A DNA stretch of 64,000 bases from Larimichthys crocea (taxonomy: Eukaryota; Chordata; Actinopteri; Sciaenidae): positions 4,802,241 to 4,866,240 of the forward strand of contig NC_040033.1 of the NCBI RefSeq assembly GCF_000972845.2, written 5' to 3'. The translations under genes and the position numbers were made by a program. How positions within the stretch are numbered: position 1 is the first letter of the stretch; each line of letters begins with the position of its first letter. Positions 56,225-64,000 of the stretch are shown here, in pieces. The notes under the pieces are model-generated. The model did not search any database and had not been told where the DNA came from. It worked only from the letters and a program-made list of their open reading frames with translations.

Positions 56225-56960
56225 CCATGAAATGAGCTCAACTCATCTTTATTTCTATAGCACTTCACAAACAACACAGTTGATCCAAAGTTGGTAATAA
56301 GACATAATAGTAGAAATAATAATAACAGTAAAAGGCACATTGTCACAACAACAAAAACTTAAAAGTTAGTGCAGAAAAGTGTTTTAACTCTTGAAAATCT
56401 CATGTGGAAGGAAGATAATGACATCATGGGGGGGCAGTGATAGGATAAGCCATTACACCTTAAGTCCTGGATCTTTGGTCAATTGATTTTAGTTCTGGCA
56501 CAGTGCGATACAGGAACAGGAGTTCTGTGATGTAAGAGGGCGTAAGTCCATTGAACAAAGACAAACATCAGGATTTTAAAATCAACCCTGTCGCTGCAGG
56601 AGCGATGTGTTAAAACTCTCACTGAGGAGCCGGGATGAAGTGGACTGAGCGATAAGGCGGGAGAGGATATGAAGGCGTAGATGACTGTCTCCAGGTTAGA
56701 AATGCAGAGAATGTGTTGAGCTGCATTTTTACTACCTGACTGATTTGTTTGTCAAATTTAGGTGACAGATGAGACGAGGAGAGACGATGTCGGTCAAATA
56801 CTTTGGTCATCCAGGACGTTGATGTCAGTTAATTGTTATTTGGCTCGTGTGTCATTCACATAACGGTGAAATAATGTGTCATGTTTTTGAATGATGTGGC
56901 CTAGCAGAAGCAAATAGACCAAGGATTACACCGCAGGGGATTGGGAGGAGTTTCTAATAG
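56225..56960 (-). mobile_element. 5'-truncated Rex1/CR1-like LINE fragment
   Basis: On the minus strand, broken frames encode pieces typical of the C-terminal reverse transcriptase region of this LINE group: HLSPKFDKQISQVVK, then NLETVIYAFISS, then VRVLTHRSC and RVDFKILMFV. Near 56,390 come the remains of an FKS-LKT-LF C-terminus. The element ends with 'gtgctatagaaataaagatg' near 56,230, a usual 3' end. At least two frameshifts separate these pieces, so it is dead. Group assignment is from recognised motifs. Confidence 0.7.
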
Positions 56961-57240
56961 TGACACTGAAAGAACTGTTTGATGAATATGATTAAAACAG
57001 GTTCAAGGCAGTGGTTTAATCAACTCTGTCAAAAGCTGAGGTTAGATTTAGCAGCAACCGGTTTCATACGAGACACAAAGAAGCTTTCTAACAGAAAATC
57101 CGAAAAACAAACGTCCCCAACACAGAAACAGAAACAACAGGCACAGATCCACGTTTACGCTTTCACAGAGTCTGCCCTGTTGCAACAGGAGCCCAGAACT
57201 AACAAACCAAACACTGCCTCGAAATACAAACACACACACA

Positions 57241-57300
57241 CAGGTGAGGCAAGGGGTATTCATTTGTTCAACCTCACTGCTAGTTGCCATTAAACCCTAC
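57241..57300 (+). mobile_element. MITE fragment
   Basis: 'ggtgaggcaaggggtattca' and 'caacctcactgctagttgcc' followed by 'ttaaaccctacac' match one end of the short element also seen at 8,226-8,475. Confidence 0.5.
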
Positions 57301-57618
57301 ACTAGTCATGCCTCGTTAAAATGTAAACTATAAACATTCAAATAAGGTGAATTTCCTTCAAATATAATTTTGTTCATCGTCTGTAATGACATTCAATGAC
57401 TCGGCTGTAAAAACAGCTGCAGCGGTCACAAAGCATGATTCCCAGCATCAAGGATTATTGTGCATGTCTACATTTGTCCTGTTTTACTGCTTGGTTTAGT
57501 TTGCAGATTAAACAAATGAAGTGAGCAGCAGAGACTAAATCAAACAATCAAATCATCTGCAAACATTCGCAAGTCACGTGACTGAGAGGGCCAATCAGCA
57601 CTCGGACATCAGAAGGGT

Positions 57619-60117
57619 TTAGAAAAAATAGATCTGCTCGAAGGCGCTCTGCATCCCGGTGTAAACAGGACTGTGGTTGTAGATCAGCGCTTTGCTCTCG
57701 TCCTCCTTGGATTCAAATCTGTGAAAGTTCTTCCTGGCTGCGAGGACAGAAATCGATGGAAGACTTACAGATCACGAAGGCTTAATGTTTGATTAAAAAT
57801 TCAAACACGACACCGTGTCCGTACCTTCACTGACGAAGAAATCAGCCATGTAGAAGGTGGTCTTGATCGCCGACGGTGAGTGTGGAATGTACGGCCTCGT
57901 CCACTCGAATGCATTTTTCTCCGGATGCCACTGTGTCCCATAAATTGGGTAATCATACGCTGCCAGGAGAAAGCGCTCATTAAAAGTGTTCCCTTCAGCA
58001 TGATCCTGCTGTAAACTGATGCTGCATTGTAACTACCTTCCACTGTGGACACAAACTCTGTGTCTCCGTCCGTATTTGTGGAGAGAACTTTGTAAAACTT
58101 CTTCAGCTCCTCGTTTGTGTTGTAAGTCTGAAACAGAGAGGTTAGATACACCTCGCTTTCTCGTGTTTAATCTAGAAGTAGTGAATGAACTCTTTTTACG
58201 TACCAACACTGCCAGACTCCACTTGTGAGAGTTTTCTGTCAGCGGCTGCGAAGACAGATCCTTCATGAGTTCAGCTGGGAAGCCTTTAAACATCCTGCTG
58301 CCTTTGGCTTCTGGAAACGGGTCACAACATTCTGATTAGGGTTGTTGCAACATCATCAGCTATCATACAGTTATGTTTACAGACTCTCCACCGTACCATT
58401 AGTGAAGGTCAGAGGTAACGCCACGCCGCTTGTGTTTGTGTGTGAGAGTAGTGACTCTCCACTCGTCAAGTAGGCCAGCTGCTCGAAGCCAAGACAGGTT
58501 CCCCACACGGGGAAATAATCGCCTCTCTTGTTTGCCTGAAACGCCACATACAGCATGCAGCATGACTCAGCATCGACACGCCAAAACGTAGCATTGAATT
58601 AGTGTTTCACACTTTTACCTCAATGGCCAAGTCGTAAAAGATTTTTGCAGCCCTTTCATAACCAGATGAAATAATGCTGACACCTCCGCCCGGGTAGAGG
58701 ATCCTGCGAACGCAGAAACAAGACACAAAGAAGTGAAGACGTCATAAATGACATAAAAGTCAACTGAAGATAATCTTGACATGGAAAAGATTCTGCCTCG
58801 GTGCCCTCTACCTGCTGAATGCAGCAGAAATCAAGGGCGAAAAAACGATCAACCAATCGACCCACCGGACCACCAAAAAGTGCGAGTCCTATTATAAGGA
58901 GAGTTTGTTACAGCCGACACCGAGACAGGCCTCGATCAGAGTTCATTTTCTCCTGATTCACCCATTTGAAAAACATCATGAGTCCAAGAAGAATGAGTCC
59001 AATAATCTGTGATCACGTTCACTTCTCCCGTTAGACTCAATAGACTCAGGAGCTAGTGTTTGTCTCTGTATCACCCACGTGATGCAGAAACGGTCTGTAA
59101 TATGACAAGGATGAAAGTCCAACAAAGCAATCTGCCAGAGCTAGTGCAAAAACCAGCAAAGTTATAAATCTGAAACATGTTTTATTCTGTTCTATAGGAT
59201 GTAATTGGCTTATATAAACTGTGACCACCTGTTTTGATAATTAAATCAACGTATTTAACAAATAATATTTGTAATTTTGCTTAAATATAACATAGGCAAA
59301 ACTGTATTTTTTTGCACATGCCGTTTAAGCAAAAAAATGAAATAAAATCGCATTTCACTGCATGACCTTAAAAAAAAAAATCACAGGACAAAGTGAAGCC
59401 TTCTTCTAACAACAAACGTACAACAAAGTAACAGTACAGTGCTTTAATATCAGCATAAAGTTTCTGTTATTTTGTCCAGCCCTGTACACTGAGGAAAGTG
59501 TCCTCTGTGTGATTTCCAAAAATCACACAGAGGCTGTTACATTATTTACCCGTTAATGGAGTTGAACAGGGTCTTGTACTCCTCCAGTGTCTGGTTAATC
59601 CTAAAGACATGAAAGAGGATATATTACATAATCTTTTTATGTAGTGGAGTGATGACAGGTATGAAGTTTGGTCCATAACTCACATGACGGGTACGACCCT
59701 TGCACCTGCTGACTCCAGGAACTTCACATAGGAGGCGGCGATGTAAGAGCTTTGGTTCGGTTTGGGAGAATAAACCTCCTGAGCCAGAACACCTGGAAAA
59801 AATAAAAACATGACTCGACACTTTTGTCACTTCCCAAACCCAAAACAACAACAACAACATGGTTGGCTTTAACTGTCTTTAAATAGGGAGGTTGGAGATC
59901 AGATGGTCGGTGGTTCGATCCCCGGCTCCTCCAGTCTGCATGATGCTGACACATTAATTAAAAGCATCGACTAAATGACTAAATGTGCATCATCTGAACA
60001 TGATATTTAAGTAAATATTGTGTTATTACACTCACCAATGATGGGTCTGTCGTTTGTTTTGGCTGAGGAGAAAAACAGCAGACACGAAAGAAAAATGCAA
60101 AACGACAACAAGGTCAT
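57619..60117 (-). CDS. ggh: ggh copy 2, gamma-glutamyl hydrolase
   Basis: Tandem paralogue of the gene at 53.7-55.8 kb with identical exon lengths. Exons (minus order): 60117-60036, 59792-59684, 59600-59550, 58703-58619, 58535-58397, 58310-58204, 58127-58037, 57959-57825, 57737-57619; 305 residues. Signal peptide [19 protein letters not shown], then [28 protein letters not shown] (nucleophile Cys 123) and TQWHPEK (His 233). It diverges from copy 1 mainly in exons 2 and 5 and at the C-terminus (ends EQIYFF against QQMYYF). The region after the first glycine strand reads [11 protein letters not shown] instead of [11 protein letters not shown], so a glycosylation motif has shifted. The third intron is 846 bp, against 297 bp in copy 1. 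Intact in every exon. Confidence 0.97.
59502..59533. repeat. Short perfect hairpin in ggh copy 2 intron 3
   Basis: 'cctctgtgtgattt' (59,502-59,515) and its exact reverse complement 'aaatcacacagagg' (59,520-59,533) are separated by four bases. Copy 1 lacks it. It lies just downstream of exon 3 on the minus strand and may be the joined ends of a small fold-back element. Confidence 0.9.
59890..59945 (+). mobile_element. SINE head fragment
   Basis: 'ggtggttcgatccccggctc' and 'ctccagtctgcatg' match the B-box region of the SINE at 23.2 kb. It lies in intron 1 of ggh copy 2 and is absent from copy 1, so it either inserted after the duplication or was lost from copy 1. Confidence 0.6.
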
Positions 60118-60279
60118 TTTTGTCAAAGTAAAGACGTTAGCTGAGGTCATGACGTTCAAAAAATTTAATTAAAATTAAATACTTATAAATTACAACTTTT
60201 CTCAGAACACCTCCGGAAGCAGTGACAGAAACCTTCACTAATAAAAAATAAAAGTATCAGGTACTATCCACAGTTTCAG

Positions 60280-60284
60280 CCAAT
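60280..60284 (-). promoter_or_regulatory. Candidate CCAAT box of ggh copy 2
   Basis: CCAAT on the plus strand (ATTGG for the gene), 163 bases upstream of the ATG, inside the duplicated upstream flank. The matching place in copy 1 (about 55,987) reads CCAAC. Only the short match supports this. Confidence 0.3.
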
Positions 60285-60310
60285 GGAAACACACTAATAG
60301 ACGGTGCCAA

Positions 60311-60366
60311 GCGAACCGAGCCGAGCTGAACCGAGCCGAGCCGAACTGAGCCGAACTGAACCGAGT
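60311..60366. repeat. Degenerate GAGCC/GAACT pentamer array
   Basis: About eleven five-base units such as 'ccgag', 'ccgaa' and 'ctgaa' in tandem just upstream of the ggh copy 2 promoter region. Short frames through it are low-complexity and not genes. Confidence 0.85.
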
Positions 60367-60566
60367 CAACACAGTCACGGTGTTGGCTGCAAGTCTGCTT
60401 CCGTGTTAACGAACACCCTCGGTGACACTTCCGGTACAGTTCCTTCCAGAATAAAAGCATCACGGTTAACCTCAAATGACCCCACTCATCTCTTGTTTTG
60501 TTTTTTTCAAGTGTCACAATAAGGCAGACACGGAATATAATATTCAAAACCATGTTTTCACGCATG

Positions 60567-61317
60567 TATAATCACCTAAAAGTTTTTATTTATTTTTAAC
60601 TGTATTGCAAAACACAATACAAAAAATATTCAAATACAATTGCAAAAGTTGTTGCTTTCAGAACTGAGCATAGCATTTCTTACATTTAATAATAATACAT
60701 TTTATTTCATAGGCGCCTTTCTGTCACCGTACAATAAATGAGAGTAGACAGCAAATAACAGAAACAAATAAAAAGAACCATAAAAGTATCAAATTACAAG
60801 AATACAACATTAAAAACTTAAAATAGGACAATGCAAGTGAATCAGATGTAAAAGGCTATTTTAAACAGGTGGGTTTTAAGTGCAGACTTGAAGTGTGAGC
60901 GTGAGTATAAACAGTAAAACAATGGAAAGAAAAAAAAAAATCTTATAGGGGATCAATCCAAAGTAAAAATTGTTAAACTGTCATACAGCAATATGGCTTT
61001 ATTTGATTTCATAAGTTTTAAAGAAACTTTTAGAAAAATGTTGAAACGTGGGGTATTTTTTGAGAATTTACATTTGTGTAGAAAGTATTTGGCGAGTATA
61101 ACCAAGTTATTTATGTTATATTCTAGTTTTCTGTCCTCCATTATGAAACCAAATCTCACATAATTGTAAGTCAGGGGTGGAACATCTATATTATTATTAT
61201 AGGTTAACCAATTTTTGAAGTCTTTCCAAAACAAATCAGATAGATTGCAAGAGAACATTAAATGTTCAAGTGTTTCTACTTCTGTTTTACAAAAAGCAGA
61301 TATAATCACCTAAAAGT
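60567..61317 (-). mobile_element. 5'-truncated L1-like LINE with 17-bp target-site duplication
   Basis: The insertion 60,584-61,300 is flanked by identical 17-bp words 'tataatcacctaaaagt' at 60,567-60,583 and 61,301-61,317. On the minus strand an open stretch of 118 codons (61,309-60,953) encodes FCKTEVETLEHLMFSCNLSD, then FWKDFKNWL, then NNLVILAKYFLHKCKFSKNT, the zinc-knuckle-like C-terminus of L1/Tx1-type reverse transcriptases of fish. The minus-strand 3' end is A-rich with AATAAA ('aaaaataaataaaaa', 60,585-60,599). Start and 5' part are missing. A Rex1-like 3' end is nested in its 3' part. Confidence 0.85.
60690..60900 (-). mobile_element. Rex1/CR1-like LINE 3' end
   Basis: The minus strand encodes FKSALKTHLFKIAFYI followed by stop (TGA at about 60,845), the standard C-terminus of this LINE group. 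It continues to 'ggcgcctatgaaataaaatg' and ends in ATT repeats near 60,690. Severely 5'-truncated. It appears to sit inside the 3' untranslated part of the L1-like insertion. Confidence 0.75.
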
Positions 61318-61511
61318 AAGAAGAGTCTACACACTGGACCTTAAACGTTAGTTAGCTGGGACTAGAAATCATCCCTGTTACTAGGACTACTTGCTGGAGA
61401 AGTAATTTGTTAGTAGTTTGTTTTCAGACCCCATGTATCTCCATGAAAATATAGATAACAAGACCAAAAAATATATTTTGAAAGCAAATTGCATCACAAT
61501 ATAAATGCTAT

Positions 61512-61517
61512 TTTATT
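61512..61517 (-). terminator. Candidate polyadenylation signal of the apod-like gene
   Basis: TTTATT on the plus strand, AATAAA for the gene, 140 bases after its stop codon, a normal 3' UTR distance. Confidence 0.5.
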
Positions 61518-61656
61518 ATATGTTATATCCTTCAAAATAAAAGCACCATGTTTGACCTCAAATGACCTGGAACCTTCAACAATTAAACAAGCAATATGTA
61601 GTTCAAATCAGACATTCAGCACACTGTTCCTCCTTCTTCTCTTTGCTGATCATGCC

Positions 61657-62690
61657 TCAGCTCAAGATGTCACATCCAGTTTGATCACTGACTGTAAGAC
61701 GGTTTATGTTTACACCAGCAGCGGCCAGTTTAACGCGCAACCGGCCGACGACGTCCTCGGCCAACACCCGAGGGCGAGCGAGGATCCAGGCGAAGTCGAT
61801 GTGAAAAAGTCCAAAGTAGTCGGAGCAAGAGTACACCAGAGCATATGACTGGTAGTCTGTGGAGAGTACCAAGTAGGGAGAATCTGGAAGACCTACAGAT
61901 AAACAGAGTAGTGTAGGTATTGTTGCATTATAATACTAAAACATACTCAGATTCATCGTCATATTTACCTTTAAAGAAGCTGACACTCAGAATAGCAGGT
62001 TGAGATGAGTTTTTAACTTTGGCAACGCCTTCAATTGAATTGATCTTCCCATTAGATCTGAGAGAAAGAGAGAAAGCAGTACAACAAATGCAAATCTATC
62101 CATACTATTACATATGCAGAGTGAAGGGTGATTTGTTTGGGGTGTTTATTTATTTTTTATTTTTTTGTGTCCTTACAGCAGCTCTGCATTGCGAACCTTG
62201 ACCGTCCCATCAGCGAGAGGACTGTATGTAGCTTGGTTACATTTTCCTTTCTCAAAAGCAGCTGGGAGCTTCTCTATTTCATACCAGGTGCCCATATACT
62301 AGAAGGAGAAGAGCACCAAGGTTCATTATGATGAGATGGCTTTTGGTAGCCATTCATTCATTAAGACACTAAATCTCTACCTAAATCAGTTTAAATATTG
62401 AATACAACAATAGCAACACTGCACATGACCAACATAAAATCAGTACGCAGAATGGATCTGAACGATATTCCTTCAGGATTTTACCTTCGTAATGTTGAAG
62501 TCCTCTTGGACAGATGGCTTGGGGCATTTGCCTGAGTGAAAAGACTGACTGTGAGCCGTCGCAGCAGCCAGGAGGAGCACGAACAGGACCTTGACATCAA
62601 AGTTAGAATAGTTAATGTGCTTAAACTAGTTCCAGTCTTTTAGTTAAAACCAAAAAAAAAAGAAGAGCACAGTACCTGGATTTCCTTCAT
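61657..62690 (-). CDS. apod: Apolipoprotein D-like lipocalin
   Basis: Secreted carrier of small hydrophobic ligands. Five coding exons (minus order): 62690-62676 (only MKEIQ), 62589-62485, 62298-62177, 62057-61969, 61892-61657; 188 residues (human APOD 189), all GT-AG and in frame. A signal peptide (VLFVLLLAAATAHS) follows the five-codon first exon. The three lipocalin regions are visible: YMGTWYEIEKLP, TDYQSYALVYSCSDYFG and HIDFAWILARPR. Cysteines 27, 60, 133 and 184 match the four of APOD, which form two disulfides. The end, TVSDQTGCDILS, matches human TVTDQVNCPKLS. Fish often carry apod in tandem arrays, and more copies may lie beyond the window. Gene-copy naming is not decided. Confidence 0.96.
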
Positions 62691-64000
62691 GTCCAGGACT
62701 CAGAAGATGTTCCGACGTAAAAGACCTCTATGCCGTCTTTGGAAATACTCCAGCACTACTCTTATTTAACAGTGTGTGAAGCTGAGAGCTGCTTGGCAAG
62801 GAAAGGAAAAACATTTTGGAAGGAAAATATGTTTGAAGAGCTATATTTGGGTACAGTTTACAAAACCTTTGACCCTGAGTGAAAAAACAGATCTAAAATT
62901 ACAGATAACTCATAACGGTATACTGCTAATAAAACTACTACAACACTTGAAGGTCTATAACAAACTTGCTGTAGGTTTATTTAGCATTTAGGCAACAAAA
63001 TATAAAAAATACAAAACCCCAATTAAAAGTTATGTGAAAGTAGGAAATACTCTGAATGTCAAACTTTCTGCGTATGTGGTCTGAGCTGGCTCGGAAAACT
63101 TTGTTTTTATTTGCTTCTTAGTGGATCGTGTTGTTCTTTCCTTTCAAAGATTACAGTAATGTACTCGTGGCTTATCGCTTTTTGCTGGAACACTGTGTAC
63201 ACTTGTTGTCCGTCTTTCTCTCCAAGATGCTGAAGGATTCAAACCAGAGCCCAGCTGGTTGATTTACATGGCCTATATTTATATATTTCACCCATTGTTT
63301 TCACAGATATGTAGCTTTGGTATGGATGTATGCTGTATGTCGACCAGTAAGCACCACAACTAAAGCTTGGTTTGAGGTAATTCATAATAATTATCATTCT
63401 AATACCAAAAAAATAGCATAATATTGTGTGGAAATGTAAACATAATAGGTTCTAATAATCTTAAATATTAGCCTGTTTACACATCACAGCACTTTTCCTC
63501 TTCCACTACGTTCACCAACTTGTGGTGGTGGTAAAAGAGAAAAGTTGTGTGCTGTATAACCAAAACAATGAGCTGAAAGACCGTAAAGAAATCATTAAGA
63601 GAGGAAAAGAGCAAGAGTCGCTCAGTGTCAGATGTGTTGGAGTCGAAAAGGTAAACAAGAGCTGTTTATGAAAAGAGAAAAATTTATTTAACAAAGCACC
63701 AATATTTATACAGAAACGTGCTCTCACTTTTTCCCTTTGAATTTATTTTTATAGGATTCTTTTTTTTTTTCTTCTCCTGCATGAAAATATTTAGCCTGTT
63801 TCAACATTTGTATCTCTAAACCAGGTGGAAATTCTGTTTGGACTCGTGTCAACATTCGCCAGAAATCAATAAACGTAATTAAAAAAAAGACAAAAAAAGA
63901 AAGATAGAAAAAAAACTGTACAAAAAATAGAAAAGACGCAAAAAAAAAGTGAGAAGAAACAGTTATTTGACAAACAACAAACGATAAATTACATTCTTAA
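62691..64000. other. Upstream of the apod-like gene to the window end
   Basis: An A/T-rich 'gttaaataag' (minus strand, about 62,761-62,770), 70-80 bases upstream of the ATG, could serve as a TATA-like element. Minus-strand AATAAA at 63,683-63,688 could be the polyadenylation signal of another minus-strand gene beyond the window. 63,868-63,950 is an A-rich tract beginning AATAAA on the plus strand. No coding exon is recognised. Confidence 0.45.

Larger units (their letters stand above)
55798..57618. other. Spacer between the two ggh genes
   Basis: Contains the upstream flank of copy 1, a minus-strand LINE fragment (56,225-56,960), a MITE fragment (57,241-57,300) and, from about 57,415, the downstream flank of copy 2. 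No gene is recognised. Confidence 0.65.
57415..60295 (-). repeat. Duplicated block, copy 2
   Basis: Partner of 53,515-56,010. Larger because of added sequence in introns 1 and 3 of the gene (a SINE piece and a hairpin, respectively). Confidence 0.8.
60118..61656. other. Spacer between ggh copy 2 and the lipocalin gene
   Basis: Contains the ggh upstream flank, the pentamer array, the L1-like insertion (60,584-61,300) and two copies of a dispersed motif: 'gaataaaagcatcacggtta' near 60,450 and 'aaataaaagcaccatgtttg' near 61,534, each followed by 'acctcaaatgacc'. The piece 'ctacacactggaccttaaac' near 61,327 is an end of the MITE family of 8.2 kb. Confidence 0.6.

Noticed and set aside
62691..64000. 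A second apod gene at the window end
   Set aside because: Only a possible polyadenylation hexamer on the minus strand is seen; no lipocalin motif is encoded in these bases.

Overview
The window is eukaryotic nuclear DNA, almost certainly from a ray-finned (percomorph-like) fish. It has multi-exon genes with GT-AG introns, vertebrate protein families, many CA/GT microsatellites, and dispersed repeats typical of fish genomes: tRNA-derived SINEs, Tc1-like and pogo-like DNA transposon remnants, and Rex1/CR1-like and L1-like LINE fragments. There is no operon, CRISPR array or prokaryotic feature.

Plus strand, 1-52.1 kb: the 3' part of a dpp6 gene (dipeptidyl peptidase-like 6, a catalytically dead S9B protein that acts as an auxiliary subunit of Kv4 channels). 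I could place 24 coding exons (10,699-50,900). They splice without a frame break into 753 residues plus stop, covering the whole extracellular part (beta-propeller and alpha/beta-hydrolase domains). The cytoplasmic N-terminus and the transmembrane exon were not found and probably lie upstream of the window. Bases 1-10,698 and the large introns carry repeats and unexplained unique sequence.

Minus strand, 53.7-60.1 kb: two tandem gamma-glutamyl hydrolase genes (ggh). Each has nine exons and encodes 305 residues, with identical exon lengths and intact catalytic Cys and His. They face dpp6 tail to tail. The duplicated block includes 5' and 3' flanks. Exon 7, intron 7 and most of exon 8 are nearly identical between the copies while other introns have diverged, which suggests gene conversion.

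Minus strand, 61.7-62.7 kb: a complete five-exon apolipoprotein D-like lipocalin gene (188 residues). Between it and ggh copy 2 lies a 5'-truncated L1-like LINE bounded by a perfect 17-bp target-site duplication.

The genes are neighbours rather than a pathway: a neuronal channel subunit, lysosomal/secreted folate-polyglutamate hydrolases and a secreted lipid carrier. I did not find a previously undescribed system. The best leads are the ggh conversion tract, the valine at the old nucleophile position of dpp6, a perfect 39-bp inverted repeat with a palindromic core in a dpp6 intron, and two clean retroposon insertions with target-site duplications.
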